A stretch of 64,000 nt of DNA from Symsagittifera roscoffensis (taxonomy: Eukaryota > Xenacoelomorpha > Acoela > Convolutidae). Shown piece after piece: positions 10,118 through 20,133 of the stretch; the first letter of the stretch is position 1, and the number at the start of each line of letters is the position of its first letter. A program made the position numbers and the translations under genes. The notes under the pieces were generated by a model, which was not told the DNA's origin, did not search any database, and was given only the letters and a program-made list of their open reading frames with translations. Location of the stretch: NCBI RefSeq assembly GCF_963678635.1, contig NC_087066.1:10134723-10198722 (forward strand), in the 5' to 3' direction.

Positions 10118-10525
10118 TCATGATTGGTGTATCACGACGCGCAAGGAACCGTTCAAGGCCCATGACACAAGAACTAGTGTCCAGAGATGGTACAATCTCA
10201 AGGTGTACAACCCTGGTGGTGAGGCAATTGAAAAAAAAATCCCATCTTTTTCAGTGATTCTGCGAACCGGAACGTAAAGCGGTCCAAAGTAATCCACACC
10301 CGTATGATTAAAGGGTGATTGCTTATATCCGAGACGTTTGACAGGTATATTGGACATAAGTGGCTGGATGGTACTTGCTATGCGTTTACGGCAAGTTACA
10401 AATTGACTTTCGGTAGACCGAAGTAGTTGACGCAACCCAAGTATTGCATATTTCAAATTTAAAACGGAGCGCATAAAATCTAAACCTTGATGAAAATGCT
10501 CATAGTGGAGGCTGCGGGCCAACAA
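10118..10525 (-). pseudogene. BEL/Pao integrase zinc-binding and core fragment
   Basis: The minus-strand frame contains a histidine-rich start (HYEHFHQGLDF), a CRKRIAS segment and the first catalytic-Asp block HTGVDYFGPLYV. The order is as in BEL/Pao integrase. The remaining DDE residues are lost to frameshifts between this frame and 10026. It is a pseudogene fragment. Confidence 0.75.
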
Positions 10526-10920
10526 ACGAACTAGGTTATGTCGGGCGTCGAGTATTATTGGGTGCTAAGTATCAAACTCGGTATTCATTAAGCGCACGAT
10601 CCGGCCGGTGGAACGAATGATACCAGCGGGATAGATAAATGGCGAGTATGTGGAAATTTTACTACTATTCTTAATAGGTTTGCCAGTAGTGAGTGTTATT
10701 AACTCAACGGGGAAGAACTCCATATGAGCAAGATGAATCAGTTTGCTTTCTGCAATATGAAACTCAGTGGGTTCGGTGATTCGTAAGGCCTTAGCGCAAA
10801 AAAGCTCAACATAAAAGCGACTACTCTTCTATATCTCGTAAAGGAACTGAACCTGTCCGAATTAAACCCGTGTTCGGGTTGTTTGATGGATGTGACATCG
10901 GTGACGAAGGAAGATGATTT

Positions 10921-11502
10921 CTAGAAGCAACTATCAACATCACAAGAAGGACCCTTCAAACATTTTTTTTTGATCACACGTTCGTCGGGTATAAACGGCC
11001 AACCAGTGGTCCTGAGAATGCTCGGACCAATAACCCTGGTGTTATCCTTGAGGGCTTCCAAAGAAATCCCCCGCGTACCTGTATCAGCTGGATTATTGCC
11101 GCTCAGAACATGATGCCACTCATTAATAGTGGTCGATTCGAGGATTTCGCCTACACGGTTAGCCACGAATACAGGAAATTTATCACTGGAGTTTAGCCAC
11201 TGCAAAACTGTAGTACTATCTGTCCACATGTAGACATGATTAATGCTGACACTAAGGGCTGTCAGTATATCATCTTTCAGTCGTGTGGCTATCAGACCAG
11301 CTTGAAGCTTTAGCTTCGGTATAGATAGCGCTTTCATGAGCGCAACGCGAGCTTTACCAAAGATGAAGAATAGTTGAGTTTTGTACGAACTCGAGAGTCG
11401 TGCACGCAAAAACCCAACCGCACAGCAAACGTCCTGTGAGCTATCACCGAACATGTGGAGCGCATGTGGAGGCTCTGTGAAGTAACAGCGGGGAATAGTC
11501 AA
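10921..11502 (-). pseudogene. BEL/Pao RNase H region
   Basis: This minus-strand frame of 193 codons shows the family's MFGDSSQDVCCAVGFLRARL start, KARVALMKALSIPKLKLQAG, WTDSTTVLQWL and NPADTGTRG. These match the RNase H block of BEL/Pao pol, including acidic residues in FGDSS and WTDS. It is the longest uninterrupted frame of the element. A stop at its end and loss of frame toward the integrase show decay. Confidence 0.85.
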
Positions 11503-11631
11503 TTGCCCTAAGAGAGGAAGACCGGAGTGTTACTCGAGAAATTTACTTCTTTTGTCTTCCGGCAATTCGTCGGCCCAACCTTGTTCACTGATTTTCCAAA
11601 AATCTTTATTCAAAAGACAGGCCCTAATCGT

Positions 11632-12694
11632 CTATGGAGCTACTAACCCAACAGAGTCAAACACAGAGGAGACGAAACTCAAGACGGTTCGTTGAGTTAT
11701 TGCCTTATCGAGAGGACGATCCACGCCTCTGCTAACAACCAATGTGTCTTTCACATGGTTCCATTTAAGACCTATGACCTGTGATGGTTGTTCGGCACCG
11801 CTACATAAATCGTTGATGGGTGAAGACGAGGTTTTGCAATGCTCGGGGTTCTTTTTTGAAGTAATTTCATCAGCATTACTGACAAATTTAGTCAAATTAA
11901 ACGCTACCAGCTTAAGAAACGAAAACAAATCACGGTTAATTTAATTGCATGTGTAGCGTTCTCGAACAAACTCAAGTAATCGTCCATGTAAAATTTTTCG
12001 TTTACGACTGATGCGGCCTCAAGGTATGTTGACATATTATCAGTTGCTGTTTTTCGCATTGCGAAATTGGCGCACGTAGGTGAATATCGTGCGCCGAATA
12101 TTGGGCGAGTGTACTGGTTAACTACCACATCGGAACTTGTATCCTCCCGCCGGAAAAAAAACGGAGCGAAACTTGATCGCGGGCGAGGACTCCTACCTAG
12201 AAGAACATACCCTCTATATCCGCGGAGACGGCGTACTTGTGTTGACGGAATCGCAAGAGTACAAAAATTAATTTTTGGAGTAGGTCTTGACCCACCAATA
12301 ACGACTTATTTAAGGATGTGCCGTGAAACTTAGAAGCCCCATTAAGGACTCGGCGCACCTTAACCGGCTTATTCGGATTTACGACCGGATGGTGCGGAAG
12401 ATACCTCTCGCGATTGTAACGCTTACATGGATCATGCGGTTCGACGGTAACGACATAGCCTTTCGTAATGTCCTCTCTAAATGTGTCTGCGTCTCTTTCG
12501 CGCAGTTCAGGGTCTTTACTTAACCTTCTCTCCAATGTTTTAAATCGAGCGAGTGACGAGTAATAGATGTTTGGTAGACTGACAATACTATCAATCCAAA
12601 GCATAGGCACAATTGCGAACCGTTTCAGAATTAAGGGTGGATAAAGCATGTTTATCCGCGGCGGTACGGGCATCGACTTTTTTGAAAGCACCAT
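11632..12694 (-). pseudogene. BEL/Pao reverse transcriptase
   Basis: Three minus-strand frames together cover the RT. The first (12694-12197) has YLPHHPVVNPNKPVKVRRV and KYAVSADIEGMF, which carries the first catalytic Asp. The second (12128-11904) has FYMDDYL with the paired catalytic aspartates. The third (11928-11632) has VIGLKWN and LSFVSSVFDSVGLVAP from the thumb and connection. At least two frame changes interrupt it. YMDD is present where many BEL/Pao members have YVDD. Confidence 0.85.
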
Positions 12695-12810
12695 AAGGTT
12701 CCAACTCGTACCAGGATTTTATCTGGTCAGTCAAAGAGGAATCTTCAACAACACACTTGAAACACGAAGAATGAGAAACAACGCGCGGCGGCAACGGACT
12801 AATACTGGAA

Positions 12811-13450
12811 TCACTGGTTTTTATCATCTCCCAAGATGAGCTCAATCGGTCTAATGGCGTGGTAGTAGTCTTGTCCTATAATAACTTCAACATCCTCATA
12901 AGTATACTGAGTGGGCTTAATACGTGCTAATTGTGGATATTCATTCTGCAAATCAGCAATATTGATTAACTCGGAACCAACCCGAATATTGTCTTTACCA
13001 TATGCACACAGAGGAAATACGAAATCAATTTTATTCGGCTCGGTAAAGTGTAAATTTGACCCTCTGAGTCTCAACAACGGTGGTTGAATTGAAACCACTT
13101 ATTGACAATTTAACGGGCTCCCCTGCTAAGCCGAGACGGTTAACGAGTGACGAAGACGCCCAAGAGTGTGTCGATGCACTATCACAAAGAACCAACGTCA
13201 GGAGACTGGTTACATCCGAGGACACACCAAATCTTTTAGAGGATTCAAATTCATGTACATCACTAACAGCGTCGTGGGTGGAAGTTTTTGTATTCTCCTT
13301 GGACTTGTTTGCTCCAGCCTTATTTGAGACATTCAAATTTTCTTTTCGAGGAAATATTTTCTCGGCTCCATGGAGCAAGACATTATGTGTGCATTTCTTA
13401 GCTCTACAACATTGCCGAAAACTATGATTGCCATTGAGGAAGCGAAACAA
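12811..13450 (-). pseudogene. BEL/Pao zinc-knuckle and DUF1758 aspartic protease
   Basis: Frames 13450-13031 and 13098-12811 join at a frameshift near 13060. The first has a cysteine/histidine set ending CTHNVLLHGAEK, then LVLCDSASTHSWASSSLVNRL, where DSA is the aspartic-protease active-site region (usual DSG). The second has VEVIIGQDYYHAIRP, the end of the DUF1758 domain. The protease would cut the Gag-Pol precursor in the virus-like particle. Confidence 0.8.
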
Positions 13451-13981
13451 AGTTTCTTTTCAGCTACGTATTTTGCTCGCTGAGTAGCATTCTTTTCTTT
13501 GAAAACAGCACAGTTCCACAATGCATGACTACCTTTACACAAAACGCGCGGCGAAAACTCAAACTTATCCTGTGCCTTACTAGGTTCCTTACTATTCGCT
13601 GCAATTACTTTGGTTGTTTTTGGCTTAACTGGTTCCACAATTTTTGTCTTAGAGTTAAGTACACGTAATCTCACGTGCCCCTCTGCTTTTTCTTTCAACC
13701 AGTTATTAAAAACTGGTTGAAAGAAGTTTTGGGCGCTGCCAATTATGCCTAACAGTATGCATTGACCAAGTTTTCTTGAGGTTAGGCGGAAGTTTACTAA
13801 CAGCTTGGTTTAACAGGTTAACGCTCGTTTCCAGCATTACAACACTGAATGGGCCTGACTGTTGGATTTGTAGCAGCCAATCGCCATAAGTTTGCATCAT
13901 TTTTATAAAAATGGTTGATATAAGGTGACACAGTATGCGGTACAGAGGGAACAAAATGTTGAGTTTGGTTTGGCGCCGCAT
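13333..13981 (-). pseudogene. BEL/Pao gag C-terminal part
   Basis: Frame 13981-13706 contains QAVSKLPPNLKKTWSMHTV, typical of the DUF1759-type gag of BEL/Pao. Frame 13698-13333 contains CKGSHALWNCAVF, the first zinc knuckle. The two frames are offset, so the gene is broken here. Confidence 0.7.
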
Positions 13982-14531
13982 GGCAATGAGAAGCCGAATG
14001 TAAAACCGGTAGATGGTTTACTCCAGAAGATGAGAAGTCACCGCCAGCAAATTCATATTGTTAACTGGGAATGAAACAGATGGAACAGAAGCATGCATTG
14101 GCAAAAGGCAATTGAGGCACACCCCGGTGTCCATGACTATGGTTTCTAGGTCACTCAATGCTGTGTGCCAATGTTTATGGCTATAACTTGTATTTATTGC
14201 AAAAGCGAGGGTTGCGGAAGTCGTCGGTTCTGACGAAATGGTACAGGAGTGAAGGCCAGCAAACCTAGCGCACTAGCACTGTCAGGAGGTGCCTTTGAAC
14301 TAACAGAGTCTACTCAATCATTAGTCCGATCGGGTACTACTTTTGAAATAGATTGACTTACTCCTGTCGAGTTACTTTCAGCTACTTTCTCGCTAACCTC
14401 AGATGAATTATCCGCAAGTTCAAACGCTTCCATTTCCATTTCAATTAGTTGCTTTTAATGATTTTCAGCCAATTGCTCTAGTTCCAGCTGATTTTGTTCG
14501 ATCTTAAGACGGTTCTGTTGCTCTTGAAGTC

Positions 14532-14870
14532 TTATAGATATCTGATGCTGCATTTCCAGCTCCTCGTTGTGTCGTTTTTTAAAGCTAACTCATGCCATTT
14601 TCCACTTGATGACATAGTGTGAACAGTCGAGGTATGGCGAGTGGAAGCAGATTTATCAGACTTATGTGACTCGCATTTTCTACTTTCCTTAGACTTATTA
14701 GAAACCTTAGACATGTTTTCAGATACTCGTTCTTCTGAATCTCTTGTTTTGTGCGAGCGTGAGGACGTCTCAGATCTAGTTTGTTGTAAAGAACCCTTGC
14801 TCGCAGTAATGCCGTCTCCTGATAATGACGAAGGTTCAAGCCTTATATTGTAACTCTGAGCTTCATGCAT
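14532..14870 (-). pseudogene. BEL/Pao gag N-terminal/linker remnant
   Basis: This is a minus-strand frame rich in Ser, Lys, Arg and Glu with a low-complexity sequence (SRSHKTRDSEERVSENMSK). It lies upstream of the gag core in the right position. Neighbouring bases up to about 15150 are broken frames of the same composition, including coiled-coil-like Gln/Glu-rich stretches at 14450-14560. Confidence 0.45.
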
Positions 14871-15318
14871 TACTTTATCGATATTTGCTGATACTTTCTT
14901 CAGTCGAAGGTATTTCTGCTCAATAAATTTTTCAGGGTTTTCCGTTTTTCTTTGCTAACCTAATTAATTGCTCATTCAAGTCAACAGTTTGTTCCAACGC
15001 AATTTTACATTTTTAAACAGCATTGTCAATTTTGCGGTGCGACTATTAATCTCATTGAACTCAAGTAAGGATGAATGACCTTTGAGCAGCTCATTTTTTA
15101 GATTTAGACGGGTTTAAATTAACTTGCGTACCTTTTTTTGGAATTTTTTAACCTTATTTTTCACAAATTGACAATATTTTACGGATGTTTACTGAATAGA
15201 AAACAATTAATAAAATGAGATACTGTTTTGATACGTAATTGAATTCACATTAATATATCAACTTTAATTTACAAGATGGGTGAACTTGACGTCTCAAAGC
15301 TTCTACCTGAAGCCTATT

Positions 15319-15786
15319 TTATATAGCTTTTCGAGCTTTGAGTGGTAAGAGTTTCCGCTTTTTGCGCGTCTTACGGAGGTTAAGATTAGCGCTATAACGC
15401 CTTAGAAGGAGGAGAGTCTTTAACTCAAGGGAAGGAGGATTGTGAAACTCTTTGTACTCCTCAATTATTACCTGGTCCCTAGCCTTACGCTTAGAGATGA
15501 AGTCTTTGACGACGTTCAGAACAAGAATACTTGTTGAAACTAAACGTTTTTCTATATCCTTGGTTCCGTTCCGTCTACAGTATACGATCGCACAAATATT
15601 CGTCCTATACATTAAAAACAGATTGACAAGTTGCTCACTACTCAGCTTGCGGTTATTGTTGCTGCGGTGCCTACTTATCGAGTTATTAATTGCGTCGTGC
15701 CAAATTAGACGGTCGTTACGGTGCGACAAGTAGTGATGGAGGTAGTACCGTATTGTTTTCTGAGAGTCCCTAGCGTTAAATTTCAA
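15319..15786 (-). other. Unrecognised 155-codon open frame
   Basis: A minus-strand frame rich in Arg, Lys, Leu and Asn is open for 155 codons, in DNA of higher GC than its surroundings. I do not recognise it. It lies between the gag side of the BEL/Pao element and the TGTTAAGTGGTC repeats, so it may be 5' untranslated or extra coding sequence of that element. The opposite strand is also open in part (15452-15733), so coding is uncertain. Confidence 0.3.
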
Positions 15787-15924
15787 ACTTAAACCTGGAT
15801 TTTAAAGCAAGTGTCTTTGACGCGCTTCTAGGACGGAGTGGGAAGTTTTCGAAGCTCCTAGAATGAATACCATACACTTAGGGGAGGTATGCGACAGCTA
15901 CGTTACGCTTAAGTATCAATGGGG

Positions 15925-16232
15925 TTGGAAAATTAAGTAGTTCGGTTGAAATCCAACAATACACACGGAGTAAACCTGAGGATGAAAGATTTTAATTTAA
16001 CTCACTTAAAATTATCGTACCTGACCACTTAACATTACTGTCACGCAACGAAGTCAATAATCGGCAGAAATGGCTTTGGTTAACTTGAACCGAACTGGCT
16101 TTCAGTTTCACCAAATGGGTGAGGGATCAGGCAAATTGGTTAAGTTTCAAGAATACACACAAAAGAAACCTGAGGATGAAAAATCTCAACTTAATTTGCC
16201 TGAAATTTTGCTAGCAGACCACTTAACATAAG
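15925..16232 (-). repeat. LTR-like tandem repeats beginning TGTTAAGTGGTC
   Basis: On the minus strand two copies, each starting TGTTAAGTGGTC, lie about 195 bp apart (starts near 16232 and 16036). Both carry 'catcctcaggtttact' or a close variant followed by gtgtgtattsttg. BEL/Pao LTRs often begin TGTTA, so this may be the duplicated 5' LTR region of the minus-strand element. No matching copy is seen near 9.4 kb. Confidence 0.45.
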
Positions 16233-16679
16233 ATTGGTGTCATCTTACAGCACAGTTTTGCAGAATTATGGCTACTCTTTGAGGATTTTTTTTGACAACT
16301 TCTTATTTTTTCACAAATTTTTTTCCGAAAATTTTGATTGGCGGGTTCGAGCCATAAACCAATCCATAAAACTAGTCCAGTACCTCATATTGTTCCGGTT
16401 TCACGGATTAATATTCCGTTCACATATATCCAAAAATTTTGGTATCGAGAAAAAATGTCAATCAGTTTGTCTATGTACCGATTGTAATATTTTTCAGTCC
16501 AAAAGAACTGTCCGAAAGTTTTGCGTATTCAGAAAAATTACCGGGTGCTATGCTAGAAAAAATTATAGCATATAGTACATCGTATAAAAATTTGTAGCAC
16601 AATTGGAAAGTTTTTATTTAAACCAATCAAGTCTTACAGTTTTGGAGATTGGGCGATCACCGGTCTTACACGTGGACAC

Positions 16680-16950
16680 TGCCTCTGCAATCGGCAACAG
16701 ACGCTCTGCAATCCGCATCATGCGCTCTGCAATCCGCTACAGACCCTCTGCAATCCGCAACAAACGCTCTGCAATCCGCAGCAGACGCTCTGCAATCAGC
16801 TACAGACCCCCTGCAGTCCGCAGCAGACACTCTGCAATCCGCAACAGACGCTTTGCAATATGCAACAGATGCTCTACAATCACCTACAGACCCCCTGCAA
16901 TCCGCAACAGACGCTCTGCAACCCGCAACTGACGCTCTGCAACCCGTCGA
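16680..16950 (+). repeat. 21-bp minisatellite (gctctgcaatccgcaacagac)
   Basis: About 13 head-to-tail units of 21 bp lie next to the left edge of the 400-bp repeat. Because 21 is a multiple of three, several frames stay open: plus-strand frames give heptads like ALQSATD and RSAIRNR, and the minus strand gives ADCRASV. The open frames are most likely a by-product of the period. Confidence 0.9.
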
Positions 16951-16957
16951 ACAGCTT

Positions 16958-17362
16958 CGGCCAACTGCACTCGAGCAACTCGAACAACTTCGGCCAACAG
17001 CACTCGAGTCCGTCCCTGTTACAACTTCGTCCAACAGTACTCGAGTACTTTGAACAACTTCGGCCAAAAGCACTCGTGTCCCTTTTGCAAATGCATGAAT
17101 AATAGTCCCTTGTGGGGTGCCAAAACATTCGCTCAATTTGAAAAGACTGTAGAAAACAAATTTAATTAAGGGTAATTTTCGGTATACACGCATAACAAGA
17201 AATAAGCATCGTAAACGGTTTGTATTAACAATTTCAACTTGTTTCGGTACAACTTGTTTTGTATGATCATTTGGCGCAAGCTAGCCACAAGAACCGGTCG
17301 GTAATGTCCTTTAGACAAATTGTTCTTTTTAGCGGTCAGCCTTAATCAAGGCTGAACTGAAT
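16958..17362 (+). repeat. 400-bp dispersed direct repeat, copy 2
   Basis: It is the same unit as 8981-9383 in the same orientation, with a few substitutions and small indels. It begins within 'cgaacagcttcggcc' and ends near 'aaggctgaactgaat'. No target-site duplication is seen outside the pair. Confidence 0.85.
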
Positions 17363-17870
17363 TTGGTCTTTCGAGTGAAATTATGTTTGAAGGAAGCCAA
17401 AAATGTTATGATCGACCTTAGCGAATTGGCGATGTTTCAAAAATCCCAAAAAAAAAGAATTATTTAGCATCATAATTTGTGGTTGCGATTTTTTCGTTAC
17501 CCAAAAAACGCTTATGGCTATTAAGGCCAGGTGCAAGTTTTTCGCCGCGGGCCTGTATTTCATCCGCAAATATGCTTTTCTAGCAAACTGCCCCTGAACA
17601 TCACATATATACTGAAATATTTTACTGTTTGTATCTCTGCTATTGTTTTGCACGGAAAAAATTCGACGAAAATTCTTGTTTTCGACAAAATTTCTCAGCT
17701 TGTTTCGACCGAATCTTGTGTTTGGCTGTTTCCACTGTACTTTCTTTTCGACTATGTTTTCCCTCTACTTTGTATTCGATTATGTTTCGATCATGTTTTC
17801 GTCTACGTTTCGAAGTAGTATTTGACCAAAAAGTGTACTTTCGATTATGAGTTTTGCGTCACAAATAAGT
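17363..17870. other. Degenerate TTCGA-rich stretch, no gene
   Basis: From about 17650 to 17850 the sequence repeats motifs such as ttcgactatgtttt and ttcgatcatgtttt, which resemble the reverse complement of the repeats at 7940-8060. No convincing gene is present. Confidence 0.45.
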
Positions 17871-17895
17871 GGAGCACCTCAACTCGGGGTGGTTA
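17871..17895. repeat. End resembling right TIR of the GTCGAA element
   Basis: The sequence gagcacctcaactcggggtgg matches the right end of the element at 7185-8490 (gagcacctcagcccgggtgg). It suggests a second, decayed member whose left end I cannot place. Confidence 0.5.
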
Positions 17896-18432
17896 AGACG
17901 TAGTTGGAGACATGGTGGGGAACATGTTGAGGACCTGTTGGGTAACGTGATTGGCAACGTGCTGGTGGAATATGGGTAGAGGTGACGGAGGTTTGTGCTT
18001 GTTTCGCAGTACTGCTTCACCACCAGTACTGCTGCAGCACTGTACTGCTTCTACGAAAAAAAGCCCGCGTCTCGTTCCGTTCAATCGCTAAATTGGTTTA
18101 ATCGGTCGTCAATCCTCGCTTGACTAGAATCCAAACTGGCGAACTTCAACAATTCAATTCGCTCACGCAGCTGAACTCAACCAGTACCGAACTCGGGTTC
18201 AACTACTAATTAGCTAACTGATCAGTTACCCCAGGAAAAATTCCATTTGCAACTACTCGGAATTTTAGTTTCGGACACATGAACCTAAAGACAGTTTATA
18301 AGATTTTAATTATTTTGTCGGCACGATCATTATTGGTGCAAAGTGTAAAATAAAATTTTGCTGCCAATATTTTTAAATCAAAAAATCATCGCTGAATAAT
18401 CAATAGCAGATGCAACGTTGAACAAAACATTT
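17896..18432. other. No gene seen
   Basis: This is moderately GC-rich then AT-rich DNA. A small dyad of 'cagtactgct' type motifs lies at about 18005-18050. Nothing else is identified. Confidence 0.45.
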
Positions 18433-18785
18433 ACTTAGCAGCGTTATCTCATTGATTTAATATCACTGATTCATGGCTGAAAAAAAATGTACTTCACCGT
18501 GCCGATAAGTTGATAAAACGTTGCTGATTTGTTGCTGAAATTTATCCATGAAAAAAAAACTTTAAGACTGCCAAAACTGAGTAATCAGATATTCAGCACT
18601 ATGAAGATCAGTGCAAAATCATCGCGGGTAATCATTGTCTTATCAAATTTTCCCATAACAGAATGCTTCTGCTAACTAAGTTTGTCAGCACTATCCATGT
18701 AAGTTTTCTTTTTACCCCCTAATTGGTTTAGTTTTTTTGAACCACTTAAAATGATCTCCTAGTTTGAGTCATATGATCCTTTTAG

Positions 18786-19747
18786 GAGGTGAATACAACT
18801 TGGAAGGAGATTACAAGTGGATTCATGATCTTGGTGCTCTTGTCATTCGCAAAATTGAAACGAAGATCAAAGAAGCTAGCCAACCAGAGCAGGTGGAAAA
18901 AGCGGAAGATTTTAATCTTCTCTACTTGTGTATGCTGCCAATTTTAAGATTCAGCTTGAAAAAAGTGGAATCAACTGTTGAGTTCCTCAAAAAACACGAA
19001 CTTTTGAGATCAGAAATGAGACGTATTAACAGAAACAAGACAATTCTTCATGTTATTATGGCGCTGAAAATGAGTAACAGCAAACGCACGCCGTGTTTGG
19101 AACTTCTGCTGAAGACAGAGCTATTTCCTCCAGAGCTGCTTCTGCACGAACATGCTGGCAAGAACGTATTTCAAACTGCATTCTTCAAGCTCAACTGTGA
19201 ACCAATACGACTAATTCTCAGCCAGAAGCAAAATTGCGAGAAGTTCTTTGAGTTTTTGGGATACTCACGCGATAACTCGGATGATGATGGCGATAACTCA
19301 AATGCTGATGATGCCATCCGAATCCGAGTTCACGATGAAAACTGTAGGAAATATCTGTACAACGAAAGTCTGCTTTTCAAGGCATGCAAAACATCAAATG
19401 GGCTTGTGACTGTCTCAAGGGTTTTAAACCCCTGCTTAAAGTAGAACTCAGCTGTACATACCCTTCAAACTCTGCCGTAAGTACCCATCACACGGTATTG
19501 GCTCGCCTGCTGGAAACATGCCGAAACGAAGAGCTTAATGATGACTTGCTTAAATCAGTAGAGTTTTCCAATTGATCAGGGATTCCCCAACGAAATGCTG
19601 TATGGACCGAATATTGTGAATTGTCTAGACATCATCACAAAGAGTATCGAAGACCAGGAGCCGAATTGGCAAGAAGTGTATGACTTTCTGATGCAGTCGC
19701 CGGAAAGACAGGCAGCTTTGAGCGGTGGCGACGCTCTCATTCAATAG
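18786..19747 (+). pseudogene. Ankyrin-like exon D of the SF1 helicase family, copy 1
   Basis: The exon starts after the acceptor ccttttag with bases GA that complete a codon. It opens GGEYNLEGDYKWIHDLG and contains ankyrin-like repeats, for example KTILHVIM and GKNVFQTAFFKLNCEPIRLIL. An acidic stretch (DNSDDDGDNSNADD) follows, and the tail ends SGGDALIQ at TAG 19745-19747. Two frame changes occur. The first frame runs into TAG at 19442; the -1 frame reads on from about 19420 (for example HHTVLARLLETC) to 19575; then the original frame resumes at about 19568. Either this is a pseudogene with compensating indels, or an intron of roughly 100-180 bp lies there (donor candidates near 19402-19423 or gtaagt at 19479; acceptor ttgatcag at 19578). 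The other copy has exactly the same breaks. Ankyrin repeats bind proteins; the partner is unknown. Confidence 0.65.
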
Positions 19748-19983
19748 TTCAGCCAACCGCTGTGAAAAACATCCTAAGTATTATTTAAACAAGATTCAAC
19801 CAATCAATTTGTCCAAACAAGCAACCCATTTTTCCAATCAAGCAATCAATTGCAAAGCCTTGACAAGCTCAATCTCCACATCGTGAACCAGTAACAAAGA
19901 ACCTTTCTCAAAAATATGTCTGCACTTTAACTGTTTATAAACTTGCAGAGAAACCTCGGATAATTAACCAAACCGATTCATTA

Positions 19984-20131
19984 CGGGGCCAAACTGGACA
20001 TTTTGTGCATTGTAAGCTGATTCCGCAACGAGGACGCTCCTTTTGTTTTTCTTTTGTTCTTTTATTCTCTTCGATCGTTCCGACAAAATTTTAACATGTT
20101 CAAAGACTATCCAGTGCACAGTTTGGCCTCG
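19984..20131 (+). mobile_element. MITE with CGAGGCC TIRs, TA-flanked
   Basis: This is a 148-bp element starting CGGGGCCAAACTGGACA and ending TGCACAGTTTGGCCTCG, flanked by TA. It is the same family as 34111-34301. It is non-coding. Confidence 0.8.
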
Positions 20132-20133
20132 TA

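Larger units (their letters stand above)
9640..15150 (-). mobile_element. Decayed BEL/Pao LTR retrotransposon
   Basis: Read on the minus strand from right to left, the order is gag-like region, zinc-knuckle region, DUF1758 aspartic protease, reverse transcriptase with YMDD, RNase H, integrase, and the DUF5641-type integrase C-terminus. This is the standard BEL/Pao order. Frameshifts and stops separate nearly all domains, so the copy is inactive. The borders are uncertain. The 400-bp direct repeats at 8981-9383 and 16958-17362, or the TGTTAAGTGGTC repeats at 15.9-16.2 kb, may relate to its LTRs. Confidence 0.85.

Noticed and set aside
16666-17193. 175-codon minus-strand frame with Cys-rich repeats (ADCRASV)
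   Set aside because: It is produced by the 21-bp period and the 400-bp repeat. The same DNA is open in other frames, and nothing suggests a secreted or toxin-like protein.
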